Origin: Streptomyces olindensis | GTDB taxonomy: Bacteria; Actinomycetota; Actinomycetes; Streptomycetales; Streptomycetaceae | Reading direction: 5' to 3' | Assembly: GCA_000696115.1 (NCBI GenBank) | Contig: JJOH01000021.1 | Coordinates: forward strand, 61,110-125,109 | Length of the DNA: 64,000 nt | Notes under the pieces: generated by a model | Told to the model about the DNA's origin: nothing | Databases searched by the model: none | The model's input: only the letters and a program-made list of their open reading frames with translations | Position numbers and translations under genes: made by a program | Shown: positions 1 through 10,048 of the stretch, in pieces | How positions within the stretch are numbered: position 1 is the stretch's first letter | Layout: every line of letters starts with the position of its first letter

Positions 1-1
1 C

Positions 2-2857
2 CCCGCCCTGCTGTCTTCTGCGGCGGAGGTATACCCCCACCAGGTCCAGGCCGCTTTGACCGTCCTGTCCGACCCGGTGCAGCGCTACTTGCTGGCCGAT
101 GAGGTCGGGCTCGGAAAGACCATCCAGGCCGGCTACGTCATTCGTCAGACCCTGATCGACAACCCTCACGCGCGTGTTGTCGTCATGGCGCCCGCGTCCT
201 TGGTGAGGCAGTGGCGTGGCGAAATGCTCGAGAAGTTCTTCATCGATGACTTTCCCGAGGCGCGCATCACCTTCACCGCCCACGACACGCCGCACAAGTG
301 GGCGAGTTATCGCGACGCCGACCTGCTTGTCGTCGATGAGGCCCACCTCCTCGTCCAAGACATCACGGAGCCGACGCAATCGCCCTACCGTGAACTGTGC
401 GGCATCGCGCACACGGCCACGCGCCTGTTGCTGCTGTCGGCCACCCCGGTGACCTCTCACTACGTCACTCACCTGGGTCTGCTGCATCTGCTGGACGAGA
501 ACCTGTACCGCTGGGACGACCGCGCCTCCTTCGAGGAGCGCTACCGGCGGCGTAAGGACCTTGCCGACGGCGTGTTTCAGTTGGACGCCTATTTCCCCAC
601 GCTGCTGCCGATGACCATCGATAGCCTGCGGGGACTCCTGCCGTGCGACGAGCGCTTTGAGGCATTGGCCACCGATGTGCTGGCTCTCCTCAACGACGAT
701 GCCGAGTTGGCCAACGAGGATCAGGCCCCTGAATTGGTCCTGAGGGTAGAGGCTTTGAGGGCTCATCTCAGCGAGACCTATCGCCTGCACCGACGGGTCA
801 TCCGCCACCGCCGCGCGTCCGTGCTGCGCGAGGACGAAGAAACGGAGCTTGTGCCGTATGAAGTGAGAGGACGCACCCGTCCGCGCCTGCTCGCGGTGGA
901 TTTCGGCGAGCACCACCTCGGTCAGGCGTTGCTGCTGGAGTGGCGCACGCTCATCGCCGACCACTTGGTGGACACCGCGGCCGATGACACTCAGCATACG
1001 GCCTATGCCATGGCGCTGGCGGTGCTTGCCTCTCGGGCCGGCGGCCTGATGGAAGATTTGCTGTGCGCGCTGCATTGGCGCACCCACCGCGATCGGGAAG
1101 CCGCCGACCGAGCCGGACTGACCGAGCAGGAGCGGCTCCTGCTTGCGGCACCGGCAACCCTTTCCCGCGAGAGCGAACTGGGGGAGACCTACAGCAAGCA
1201 GCGCGCTGACTTGCCTCTCACCGTCGCACCCACGGCCCTGGCCAAAGCATTGCTGCCGGTCGTGCGTCCCGGAACCAGGGCGGTGATCTTCTGCGGCCCG
1301 GGAACCCTGGCCGCCCAGATAGCGGCGGCGCTCAGCGCCCAGGCCCCCGACGCCGTGGTGGGCCTGCACACCACAGCCACCAGCGCGGACGCCTGCGAGC
1401 AGGTCGTGCAGACTTGGCGTACTTCGCAGAACGCCGCCCTGTGCCAGGTGCTCATCGCTGACGCCTCGGCTGAGGACGGGTTGAACCTGCAAGTTGCAGA
1501 CGTGGTCGTACATGTGCGGCTGCCGTGGTCCCCTAACCGCCTGGAGCAGCGCATCGGGCGGGTGGATCGCTACCGGGGAGTGGAATCGCTGCGGCAGAAC
1601 CGACCGGCGCAGCAGTTCCGCATCGGCGATCGTGAAGGGAACGAGGCGTTCTGCGGGGCCTGGGCCGGATTGCTCCACGAGGGATACGACCTGTTTACTG
1701 CGTCCGTCTCGACCATGCAGGACACCATCGCTGAAGGGCTGACCCGCGTGTGGCGCCAGGCCCTCGACGACGGTCCCGTGGGGCTAACGGCCCTGGCGTC
1801 CAGCGTGCGCGAGGAACTGCGCCAGGCCAAGCGGGATATCGACACCATGGACATGCTGGAGTCCATACACGAGACGTCTGAACAGGCCCGTCAGACCACG
1901 AGCGCGCTCGATCGTCTGGAGCAGGACTGGCGCCGCTTGCGTGAGAGCCTGGTGCACTACGCCGATGACAGCAGTGGCGGGCTGCGCTTTCGGCATGACG
2001 CACGCACCGTCGCCGGCCACCAGCGTGACCAGTTCGACGTGGCCTCCTCGCATCCGCTGATCGACCCACGGCGCTTCAAAGCGGCCGCCGAACGCATTCA
2101 TCCCCACATGGCCCAGGGGGTCTTCAACCGCTCCACCGCTCTGCGCGCCCCGGGAACCCGGCTCTTCCGCTCGGGCAACCCGTTCGTGGACATGCTTGCC
2201 GACATCGTCTTCGCCGACGAACGCGGTCAGGCGACGGCCTTCCGACGCTTTGACCCGACCTGCCGCACAGGAGATGAAGCCTACTTCGGGCTCGAGTACC
2301 TCGTGGAAGCCGACATCAGTGCCGCCCTGCGGCGTGTCGCCAACGTGCCCGAGGCCGGGCGAGCCCTGCGACGCCAGGCTGACCGCCTGCTCCCCCCGTT
2401 CACCCGCAAGGTGTGGGTGCCTGCCGGGCACGGTATCGCTCTGACTGACCCGAAGGCCTGCGCCTGGCTGGACGCTCCCTATGGCAGGCGAGGAGATCAG
2501 AACTACAACGTCAAGAACCACGGCGAACTGGTCGCCGTGTTCGGCGGCGGGAAGGAATATCGGCAGGCAGCAGAAACAGCCGAGCAAGTGGCCCGTGCTC
2601 ACCTCGTCCAGGCAACCGACCTGATGAGCAAGTGCGCTAAGGCGCAGGAGCAGGCACAGCAGCAACTCGCGATCGCGACCGCGCAGGCGCAGGCACGCAG
2701 TGCGGCCGGCCACCTGCTGGGCGACACCGAAAGCTACCTGCTGGACGTGGCAGTGGGACGGGATCTGACAGAGGCACTGAGCCGCCCTTCGATACGCGTG
2801 GTCGCCGCCACCTGCATCGTGCGCGGGGGATACCGGACGGTGAAGCACGATGGGTGA
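2..2857 (+). CDS. dpdE: DpdE, SNF2-family helicase (5' partial)
   Basis: This is an SF2/SNF2-type DNA helicase of the Dpd restriction module; the role is taken from family knowledge. The frame is open to the left edge and already encodes the Q-motif region (YPHQVQAAL) before any start codon, so the 5' end lies outside the window. Walker A (DEVGLGKT, nt 98-121), the DEAH box (nt 335-346), the LLLSATP motif and motif VI (QRIGRVDR, nt 1547-1570) are all intact. The C-terminal third is family-specific and rich in Gln/Ala helices. The stop overlaps the dpdF start (ATGGGTGA), indicating translational coupling. The assignment rests on helicase type plus gene order with seven further Dpd-like neighbours. 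Confidence 0.85.
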   Translation, partial: PALLSSAAEVYPHQVQAALTVLSDPVQRYLLADEVGLGKTIQAGYVIRQTLIDNPHARVVVMAPASLVRQWRGEMLEKFFIDDFPEARITFTAHDTPHKWASYRDADLLVVDEAHLLVQDITEPTQSPYRELCGIAHTATRLLLLSATPVTSHYVTHLGLLHLLDENLYRWDDRASFEERYRRRKDLADGVFQLDAYFPTLLPMTIDSLRGLLPCDERFEALATDVLALLNDDAELANEDQAPELVLRVEALRAHLSETYRLHRRVIRHRRASVLREDEETELVPYEVRGRTRPRLLAVDFGEHHLGQALLLEWRTLIADHLVDTAADDTQHTAYAMALAVLASRAGGLMEDLLCALHWRTHRDREAADRAGLTEQERLLLAAPATLSRESELGETYSKQRADLPLTVAPTALAKALLPVVRPGTRAVIFCGPGTLAAQIAAALSAQAPDAVVGLHTTATSADACEQVVQTWRTSQNAALCQVLIADASAEDGLNLQVADVVVHVRLPWSPNRLEQRIGRVDRYRGVESLRQNRPAQQFRIGDREGNEAFCGAWAGLLHEGYDLFTASVSTMQDTIAEGLTRVWRQALDDGPVGLTALASSVREELRQAKRDIDTMDMLESIHETSEQARQTTSALDRLEQDWRRLRESLVHYADDSSGGLRFRHDARTVAGHQRDQFDVASSHPLIDPRRFKAAAERIHPHMAQGVFNRSTALRAPGTRLFRSGNPFVDMLADIVFADERGQATAFRRFDPTCRTGDEAYFGLEYLVEADISAALRRVANVPEAGRALRRQADRLLPPFTRKVWVPAGHGIALTDPKACAWLDAPYGRRGDQNYNVKNHGELVAVFGGGKEYRQAAETAEQVARAHLVQATDLMSKCAKAQEQAQQQLAIATAQAQARSAAGHLLGDTESYLLDVAVGRDLTEALSRPSIRVVAATCIVRGGYRTVKHDG

Positions 2858-5444
2858 TCTGTGGGCGAACGCCCAGGAACTGTTTACGGCCTGGCCCCAG
2901 GTGCCGACGACGACGGCCACCGGCACCCTGCGGCGACTGGAAGACGCCTTGGCCGACCGGGCCGCTCATCGCGCAGACGCGGTCGGATGGCGCGACATCG
3001 CAGCCCTCACCCGGCAGATACTGCTGGAGGCCGCCGTTCGGGGAAACAATGCTGGACTGGAGGTGCCCCTGGATCCCGCGTTGCCCAGCCGCGAACAGTG
3101 GGAACAGATGGCGTGCCGGACACTGCCGACCACACAGGGATTGCGGGTCTTCGCCCTGCCGTGGCACCCGCGGGAGTTGACGCCCGAAGCACAAGAAAGC
3201 GCCCGAGAGGACCTGAAGCAGATCTATCTCGGGGTGGACTCACCGCATCGGCGACACCTCGAACCCCGGCCCGCCGACCCCTATTGGGCAGAGGCCCTCG
3301 GCTACCAGGAGTACGTCTCCGTTGGGCAGCAACAAGCCGCGCGAGCCGTTGCCCTTGCTCCTGCCGGCAGCACGACGATCGTGTGCTTGCCCACCGGACA
3401 CGGCAAGACTGCGGTGGCCCAGGCCTCGGCTCTGTTGGCCGGCGTCCGCGGGGGAGTGTCCATCGTGGTCGTCCCCACGGTCATTCTTGCCCTGGACATG
3501 GAGGCCAGAACGCAGGCCACCCTTGAACGGCAGGGCAGACGGAGCCCGACCGGCCGTTATGCCTACACCGGCGGCATGCCGGAAGAGGTCAAGCGGCAGA
3601 TATGCGACGACGTCCGCACTGGTCGCCAACGCCTGCTGTTCGCCTCCCCCGAAGCGGTGGTGACGGCGCTGAAGAAACCCCTGGAGGACGCCGCCGAAGC
3701 CGGACTGCTGCAGTACTTCGTCATCGACGAGGCACACCTGGTCGAGCAGTGGGGCACCGGCTTTCGGCCCGAATTCCAGACGATGGCCAGCCACCGGCGT
3801 ACCTGGCTGCGCAAGGCCCCCCAGGACCAGGCGCCGGTGACCGTGGCGATGAGCGCCACCCTCACCCATCAGCAGGTCAGCCTTCTGGAGCAGTTGTTCG
3901 CTGAGGAAGGGCAGGCCCAGGTCGTGTGGGCCGCTCAACTGCGGCACGAGCCCAGCTACTACGTCGACACCTGCCCCGACGAGCAGAGCCGGAACGAAGC
4001 CGTCATCGACGCAGTCGCCATGCTGCCTCGGCCCTTGGCGCTCTACACCACTCGGGTCAAGGACGCCGCCGACTGGGCTGAACGGCTCCGCCAGGCCGGC
4101 TTCCGCCGCGTCACCCAGGTCACCGGAAAGTCCAGCGACGACCAGCGGCGGCAGGCTCTCGAAGGCTGGGCGGGTTCGACCCCGGCCGGGCCCGAGCCCA
4201 CGCGCTTCGACGTGGTCGTGGGCACCTCGGCCTTCGGCCTGGGAGTTGACCTTGCCGACGTGCGTACCGTGGTCCACGCCTGCCTCCCGGAGACCACGGA
4301 CCGCTACTACCAGGAGGTCGGCCGCGCCGGGCGTGACGGACATCCCTGCATCGCCTACATGGCCACAGCTCCTGGGGACGAGGCACTGGCCGAAAGTCTC
4401 AACCGCAGCCCGCAATTGACGGCCGAGCGGGCCTGGGCCCGGTGGCGGGCCATGTGGGTGGGGCGCACTCCCACCGACAGTGGCGCCCACCGGCTCAGCC
4501 TCGAAGCCCTGCCTGCCGACATGCCCGAAGGTTTCGGCCGGCACCGCAGCTGGAACGAACGCATCCTCAACTTCATGGTCAGAGCGGGCCTCATCAAGGT
4601 GACCATCCCCGAACCGCCACAGCGTGGCGAGAGGGAAAGCGACGCGGCTTGGCAAGGACGCGTCGATGCGTTCTACACGTCCCTGGGGAAACAGTTCGAC
4701 GTCTTCCTTGCGGATGGGCAGACCAACGACCGCGCCTACTTCCTGCAGCGTTTCAACGACGTCCGCCGGCTTATCATCAAGGACCAACGTGACGCCGCTG
4801 GCCGGCTGCGGAGAATCCTGCGCAGCGACCGCTGCTGGGGTGAGGCACTGGCCGACCACTACCGCGTGCCCTACCGCGGAGGTGTTCTGACCACGGGAGT
4901 CACCTGCCGCGGGTGCCCGCCCTGCCGTAAGCAGGGCCCGCCGCGGACCGCCCCGGAGGGCTACTACCGGCTCGCGGTCGAGCCCTGGCCTGCCGTGCCG
5001 TCGTGGCCGAGCCGACGCGAGGACCCCCTGAAGCGGTTCCGCGGTGACCTGCCGTGCCTTTCCATCTACTGGGAAACCGAGCAGGAGTTCGCTGACCTGG
5101 TGCCCGAACTGCTCGAGCGACTGGCCGTGCGGGGGATGTCGGTGGTCGGCGGTCCGGGGCTTGCTCGCCTCGCCACTCGCCGACTGCAACGCGACGTGCG
5201 CCCCCGCCCCCTCATCCTGGACAGGGATGAGGACCTCCTGGGCCGCTACACCAACCCGATGGTCTGGCTGCTCGACTCTTCCGCCTCCCACATGGGAGAC
5301 GATCTGGCGCTGCGGTTCGATTCCCGGGATGTAACGTACCTGCTGCATCCACGGTCTTTGGCGCACCCGGATCGCCCCGACGCCCCACTTGTTGCAATCC
5401 ACCGCGCCCACTTGTGGGTGCGTACTGCCTTGGAGTCGTTCTAG
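2850..5444 (+). CDS. dpdF: DpdF, RecQ-like DEAH helicase
   Basis: This 864-aa superfamily 2 helicase is the second ATP-dependent motor of the Dpd restriction arm. Walker A (GHGKT) is near residue 183, DEAH near 293, a SAT motif follows, and the RecQ-type motif VI (EVGRAGRDG) lies near 491. A cysteine group (CRGCPPC, residues about 687-693) probably binds zinc, as in RecQ-type C-termini. About 150 residues precede the helicase core. The ATG overlaps the end of dpdE by 8 bp, and the TAG stop overlaps the GTG start of the next gene. The likely function is unwinding or translocation on DNA lacking the deazapurine mark; this is inferred from the family. Confidence 0.85.
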   Translation: MGDLWANAQELFTAWPQVPTTTATGTLRRLEDALADRAAHRADAVGWRDIAALTRQILLEAAVRGNNAGLEVPLDPALPSREQWEQMACRTLPTTQGLRVFALPWHPRELTPEAQESAREDLKQIYLGVDSPHRRHLEPRPADPYWAEALGYQEYVSVGQQQAARAVALAPAGSTTIVCLPTGHGKTAVAQASALLAGVRGGVSIVVVPTVILALDMEARTQATLERQGRRSPTGRYAYTGGMPEEVKRQICDDVRTGRQRLLFASPEAVVTALKKPLEDAAEAGLLQYFVIDEAHLVEQWGTGFRPEFQTMASHRRTWLRKAPQDQAPVTVAMSATLTHQQVSLLEQLFAEEGQAQVVWAAQLRHEPSYYVDTCPDEQSRNEAVIDAVAMLPRPLALYTTRVKDAADWAERLRQAGFRRVTQVTGKSSDDQRRQALEGWAGSTPAGPEPTRFDVVVGTSAFGLGVDLADVRTVVHACLPETTDRYYQEVGRAGRDGHPCIAYMATAPGDEALAESLNRSPQLTAERAWARWRAMWVGRTPTDSGAHRLSLEALPADMPEGFGRHRSWNERILNFMVRAGLIKVTIPEPPQRGERESDAAWQGRVDAFYTSLGKQFDVFLADGQTNDRAYFLQRFNDVRRLIIKDQRDAAGRLRRILRSDRCWGEALADHYRVPYRGGVLTTGVTCRGCPPCRKQGPPRTAPEGYYRLAVEPWPAVPSWPSRREDPLKRFRGDLPCLSIYWETEQEFADLVPELLERLAVRGMSVVGGPGLARLATRRLQRDVRPRPLILDRDEDLLGRYTNPMVWLLDSSASHMGDDLALRFDSRDVTYLLHPRSLAHPDRPDAPLVAIHRAHLWVRTALESF

Positions 5445-6334
5445 TGGCCCTGTTGCTTGCGGAATCTTCGATACCACCTTTTATGTGGGCCGTCGTTCGT
5501 CTTCTTGCCGCAGAGCGAAAGCCGCTGCCTACGGATCGCGCGCGGGCCCTTCTGGCTCCCCCCTCCCTGACCGAGGGCAAGGAGAACAAGACCTTCGACC
5601 AAGCCTTGCGCAGCCTGCGCGAGTTGCAGATGGTTGCCGTTCACGAAGGCCGACTCTCGCTCGCCGGACACGCCAGCGACCTCGACGGCACGGACTTCTC
5701 CTCCTTCAGCTGTGCCCTGCGCCAGGCTGTTCTGGCTGGTGAACTCAATGCCGGTCTGGCCGACGACGCAGGACAGACCGGTTCGCGCGATCTCACCCGC
5801 ATTCTCGTGTGGTTTCTCTCCCGGGATCCTCTCGATGAGCCGGCCACCTGGGAGATCGCCCAACGCGAGCAGTCCATCGACCTCAATCCTGAAGCGGGGA
5901 CCGCGTCGCGAAACGACACGCGCTGGAACCGTTTCGTGCACTGGGCGCCGGCCCTGGGCCTGGCCGCTGCCCCCTTGCTATCCAGCAGCGGAAAGGGCCC
6001 CCTGCTGCCGGACTGCACAGCGGCCGTCAAGCAGTCGGTGCAAAGACTGTGGGCCGTCGGGGAACGAGTCAACGCCGTCGACGCTGCCCGAACCCTGCGC
6101 AGTGCCCTGCCGGTCCTGCCGGGTGGGGACTACGCCAACGCCCTGGGCATCCCCGACCCGGGCGCGCAGTCAGCAGGGCCGGCCTTGTCCTACGCCCTGC
6201 TGCGAGGCGAAGACGAGGGCTGGCTCATCCTGCAGCAGGACGCCGACGCACAGCGCGTCTTGACCCTTCATGACCCCGACCGTCCGTCGCACTACGTGTC
6301 CGACATCGTCATCTCGGAGGACCAGCATGGCTGA
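5444..6334 (+). CDS. dpdG: DpdG-like protein
   Basis: This 296-aa protein sits where DpdG lies in known Dpd clusters. No enzymatic motif is visible. The N-terminus (ALLLAESSIPPFMWAVVRLL) and the following Arg/Leu-rich stretch could form a winged-helix-like domain, but that is a guess. The GTG start overlaps the dpdF stop as TAGTG, which argues against the in-frame codons further upstream. The end overlaps dpdH by 8 bp (ATGGCTGA). The name rests mainly on synteny and size, so confidence is lower than for the helicases. Confidence 0.7.
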   Translation: MALLLAESSIPPFMWAVVRLLAAERKPLPTDRARALLAPPSLTEGKENKTFDQALRSLRELQMVAVHEGRLSLAGHASDLDGTDFSSFSCALRQAVLAGELNAGLADDAGQTGSRDLTRILVWFLSRDPLDEPATWEIAQREQSIDLNPEAGTASRNDTRWNRFVHWAPALGLAAAPLLSSSGKGPLLPDCTAAVKQSVQRLWAVGERVNAVDAARTLRSALPVLPGGDYANALGIPDPGAQSAGPALSYALLRGEDEGWLILQQDADAQRVLTLHDPDRPSHYVSDIVISEDQHG

Positions 6335-9300
6335 CTTCCGCGGCTTCCTGTGCTGGACGCCCGAAACCGCGGCCACGACGATCAATACCGAGGCGGTCAG
6401 TCCCTCTCGTGCGGTCTTCCTGGCCACGCATGCGCCGTTGCGCATTCGCCGGGCCGGCCTGGACGGGCGTGCCATCGTCTCCGACGGCCCCCTCATTGAC
6501 GAGAAGACCGTGCTAAAGGACTTCCTGTCGCTGCAGTCCGACACCGGCGCGCTCCTGTTGCCGGTCGTCGGTGACTCCGGGACCGGAAAGTCGCACCTGG
6601 TGCGCTGGGTTCGCGAGAACCTGCCCGCCTCGGACAAGTACAAGATCATCTATCTGGAGAAGGCCAAGACCAGCCTGCGCGCTGTGATCGACGCCCTCCT
6701 CGTCGACGCGGATAGTGACGCGCTGGCTCAGTTGCGCGCCGACATCCACCGGTTCACCGACAGTGTGGACGCGCCCACTTTGAGCAGGCGCCTGGTGAAC
6801 GCCCTCAGCGAGGCCCTGGCCGCCACGACGGCCCGTGACGTACCTCAGTACGCCCGTCCGCTTGCCGGTCCCCGCGGCTTGACGGTCGTCCTGCAAGACC
6901 CCCACGTGAGCGCCTTCATGCTCGGACAGGGGAAATTCATTCCCCGACTGGCGGAACAACTGCTGCAGGACCGCGCAGACGGTGAGCCCGACCGCCCGAT
7001 GGCGTTCACCATGGAAGACCTCCCCACCGACCTGCTGGATCTCCATCGCGCCGCCCAGGTCACGATCAAGCTGATCAATGCGATCTCCGGCAACACACAA
7101 CTGCAGCAGGCCGCTGTCGACCTGTTGAACCAGCATCTGGAAGCAGCTGTCAAACGGGTGGCGAGCCTGGGAGCCGGCCGCCTGCAGGACGCCATGCTGC
7201 AGGTGCGGCGCGAGTACGCCCGCAAGGGCAAAGAGATCATCCTGCTCGTCGAGGACTTTGCACTGATCCAAGGCGTGCAGAGAGACCTCCTCGATGCGAT
7301 CATCGAGGCCGCCAACCGATACGGCAGCACCACCCTGGCCCCGATCCGCACTCTCATGGCAGTCACCACGGGCTACTTCAGCGACCTCCCGGAGACCGCA
7401 CTCACCCGTGTGCGGGCCACCGCCGGCTACGTCTACAACCTCAACGTCCCCTTCACCAGGGACGACCGGGGCGAATCGGAGATCACCTCTTTCGTTGGAC
7501 GCTATCTCAACGCCGCCCGGGTCGGGCGGGACGCCCTGGAGAACGCGGGCGAGCGGCAGCTGCCCAATCCCTGTGAGACCTGTCCCCTGGTCTCCCGATG
7601 CCATGAGCAGTTCGGGGCCACCTCCGAGGGCTTTGGCCTGTATCCGTTCAACCCCTCAGCCCTGGTCCGCACCATCCACGCGACGGCTCCGCGCAACGAC
7701 CCCTACGCGTTCGTCCCGCGCACCGTGCTCGGCAGCGTGATCCGTCCTGTCCTGGTCGAGCATGCCGGCGCACTCAAAGAAGGCACCTTCCCCGACGCCC
7801 GTTTCCGCACGCAGTTCCCCACTGCGGACATCGACGAGCCGCTCTCCACAGGCGTTCAGGAAGTCGTAGAGGCAGAGGATCCTCTCGACGCCGACCGCCG
7901 GAAGATCGTCCTGGAGTTCTGGGGCGGAGCCCCCGACCACGCCGGCGCGCTGCCGTCCGCAGTCCTAGAAGCCTTTGACCTGGAAGCCCGTACCTTCTCC
8001 GGGACCAGCGCAAGTCCTCGGCAGCCGCTCAAGGTGCAGGCGACGGAGCCGGTCAAACAGACGACCAAAACGGAATCCTTCGCCACGGACAAACTCCCTC
8101 CCTCTCTGCAGGCCAAGGTCAATGCGGTGGAGGAGTGGCTCACGCGAGAACAGGTACTGCAGCAGGCCGTGGCCAGCGAGTTGCGCACCGTCATCGCCAC
8201 CGCCGTCGCGCAGCGCTATTGCTGGGTCAATCCTTTGATGCGGGAACAGTCACAGGCGACGATCCGCTCAGCATGGCCTTCCAATGCCCGTGTGGTCTCG
8301 ATCGAAGGCGCAACGGAGAACGTGCAGGGCGCGGACGCAGCGCCGATCCGGTTCAAGCGATCGGCACGCAATAGCCGTTACCTGCGCAGCGTGCTGCTGC
8401 TGAAGAACGGCCAGCCCGCCCAGCGGGCCGAACATGTACGCCGGCTGAGCACAGAATCCGACCGCTACACAGCGTCGCTGACCACCGCGCTGCAGAAGAA
8501 CCTGCAGATCACCGATGACGACTTGGTCCTCGGGTTGCGCGCATCCTTGATCGGGGCCGCTCTGGCCGGGCTGGCGTGGCCGGGTATGGACGAGGCCGAA
8601 CTGCTTGCCGCGGCATTCGCCGACGGGCGCTCCTGGGCGCGCGAAGACGCCGCATCGCGCGATGATGCGTGGAGTCGGACCCTGGAGGGCCACCTTCAGC
8701 ACAGGACCCCGCTCGTCGAGCGGCTCCGCGATGCGCTGGGCGTGGCCCAAGGTGACGGCAAGCCCCGGCTGATCGACGCCGCAAGGGCGCTGCCGCTGCT
8801 GCGTCGAGCGACAGCACAGTGGGACTGGCAGGTGACAGGATCGGACGTGCCGGAGTGGGTGAAGAAGGCTGTCAAGTCCTTCGCAAACTGGATGGACCTG
8901 GTGAAGGCGCAGAATGCCTCATTGCGCCGGCAGTTGGACGACATACGGCGGCACCATCCGCGGGGCACGACCGGGGCGCAGGTCCTGGCGGCCGTGCGCG
9001 ATGCGCTCCTTGCGGCCGAGGACGCCAGCATCCCGGTGCCCCTGGCCACGCGGACGGGTATCACCGACCTTCTGTCGCGGGCGCAGGACGTCGACTGGAA
9101 GATCCTGAACCAACTCGAGGACGATCTCCTGCGGGCGGAGGAACCGGAGGCTTCCGACGCGGCGCGCATCACGGCGGCCGTGCGTGACCGAGGGGTCGCC
9201 CCCCAGGTGGTCCGTGCCTTGCTGCAGGCCAGCGATGCATGGCTGACCACCGCTTTGGAGCACGCTGCAGCCCGCACCAACTCCCATGGCGATGAAGCGG

Positions 9301-9365
9301 CCAGGGGTGTCCAGGACCTTTTGACCGAGTGGCGGTCGCTGAGCGCACCGGAGGAGGACCGATGA
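6327..9365 (+). CDS. dpdH: DpdH, large P-loop ATPase
   Basis: This 1012-aa protein has a clear N-terminal P-loop (GDSGTGKSHL, residues 82-91), a Walker-B-like strand (IILLVEDFAL) and an AAA/STAND-like NTPase core. A Cys group near residues 416-425 (CETCPLVSRC) may bind metal. The C-terminal half is long and helical with no recognised domain. The start is the ATG following GGAGGACC and overlapping the end of dpdG; the 19 in-frame residues upstream look non-coding. In characterised Dpd systems DpdH belongs to the restriction set. The likely role is ATP-driven assembly or signalling within the complex, by inference. Confidence 0.8.
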   Translation: MADFRGFLCWTPETAATTINTEAVSPSRAVFLATHAPLRIRRAGLDGRAIVSDGPLIDEKTVLKDFLSLQSDTGALLLPVVGDSGTGKSHLVRWVRENLPASDKYKIIYLEKAKTSLRAVIDALLVDADSDALAQLRADIHRFTDSVDAPTLSRRLVNALSEALAATTARDVPQYARPLAGPRGLTVVLQDPHVSAFMLGQGKFIPRLAEQLLQDRADGEPDRPMAFTMEDLPTDLLDLHRAAQVTIKLINAISGNTQLQQAAVDLLNQHLEAAVKRVASLGAGRLQDAMLQVRREYARKGKEIILLVEDFALIQGVQRDLLDAIIEAANRYGSTTLAPIRTLMAVTTGYFSDLPETALTRVRATAGYVYNLNVPFTRDDRGESEITSFVGRYLNAARVGRDALENAGERQLPNPCETCPLVSRCHEQFGATSEGFGLYPFNPSALVRTIHATAPRNDPYAFVPRTVLGSVIRPVLVEHAGALKEGTFPDARFRTQFPTADIDEPLSTGVQEVVEAEDPLDADRRKIVLEFWGGAPDHAGALPSAVLEAFDLEARTFSGTSASPRQPLKVQATEPVKQTTKTESFATDKLPPSLQAKVNAVEEWLTREQVLQQAVASELRTVIATAVAQRYCWVNPLMREQSQATIRSAWPSNARVVSIEGATENVQGADAAPIRFKRSARNSRYLRSVLLLKNGQPAQRAEHVRRLSTESDRYTASLTTALQKNLQITDDDLVLGLRASLIGAALAGLAWPGMDEAELLAAAFADGRSWAREDAASRDDAWSRTLEGHLQHRTPLVERLRDALGVAQGDGKPRLIDAARALPLLRRATAQWDWQVTGSDVPEWVKKAVKSFANWMDLVKAQNASLRRQLDDIRRHHPRGTTGAQVLAAVRDALLAAEDASIPVPLATRTGITDLLSRAQDVDWKILNQLEDDLLRAEEPEASDAARITAAVRDRGVAPQVVRALLQASDAWLTTALEHAAARTNSHGDEAARGVQDLLTEWRSLSAPEEDR

Positions 9366-10048
9366 GCGCGCCCCTGTCCGTATTGCAAAAGGCCGAGCGC
9401 TTGCAGGCGGAGGCACGCCGACTTAACGAGGGAGAGAAGGGAGAGGAGGAGGCTCGGCGCATCAGCGAACGCATCAGCGTTCTCCACAACCAGTTGATGG
9501 CCCTGCAGCGACGCCTCCGCATCGCCCGCTCCTTGATGGCCCAGCCGGCAGCTGGCGACATCGACCTCTCCGGGCTCGACACGGGTCTAGCAGCCTTCAC
9601 CCGCCAGTGCGAGGGCGGACTGCCTCCCAACGCGGCCTTCACCAGGGCCTCGACAGCGGTGCAAAAGGTCGCCGATCGCATAGCCCATGACAGCCAGGAA
9701 GCATGGCGGCAGTGGACGCAAGCCCAACTGGCGGCCTTGCAGCTGGCGCGGCAGGCCATGCTCTCTCTGCAGGACCAGGCACGGGCCAAAGCACTGCACC
9801 AGGACCTCACCAAAACTGCTCGAGCCGACGTCGACGCAGCCGTGATCACCCTGTTCGCCAACGCACACGCCGAACTGGCTGAATTGCTCGACAGCGCGCC
9901 ACCGCCGCCGGAAGGACTGCAGGTGCTCCTGGACCGCCTGGCCTCCGGCACCGCCCTGCTGCTCAGCGACATCACGGACGAGGAGATCGCGCTGCTGCGT
10001 CGTGTCGATCTCGACGCCGACTTGGAAGTCCGCAGGAGGCGCACGTGA
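9362..10048 (+). CDS. dpdI: DpdI, coiled-coil protein
   Basis: This 228-aa protein is rich in Gln, Ala, Arg and Glu, with strong coiled-coil character over about residues 5-60 and 90-160. No catalytic motif is visible. The ATG overlaps the dpdH stop (ATGA) and is preceded by GAGGAGG. The gene overlaps the GTG of the next gene by 4 bp (GTGA). Its position between the DpdH ATPase and the giant DpdJ helicase fits DpdI, probably a structural or bridging subunit. The identification relies on gene order and size. Confidence 0.7.
   Translation: MSAPLSVLQKAERLQAEARRLNEGEKGEEEARRISERISVLHNQLMALQRRLRIARSLMAQPAAGDIDLSGLDTGLAAFTRQCEGGLPPNAAFTRASTAVQKVADRIAHDSQEAWRQWTQAQLAALQLARQAMLSLQDQARAKALHQDLTKTARADVDAAVITLFANAHAELAELLDSAPPPPEGLQVLLDRLASGTALLLSDITDEEIALLRRVDLDADLEVRRRRT

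Noticed and set aside
3240..5477. 745-codon minus-strand frame opposite dpdF
   Set aside because: Mirror frame of a motif-bearing helicase; no motif of its own.
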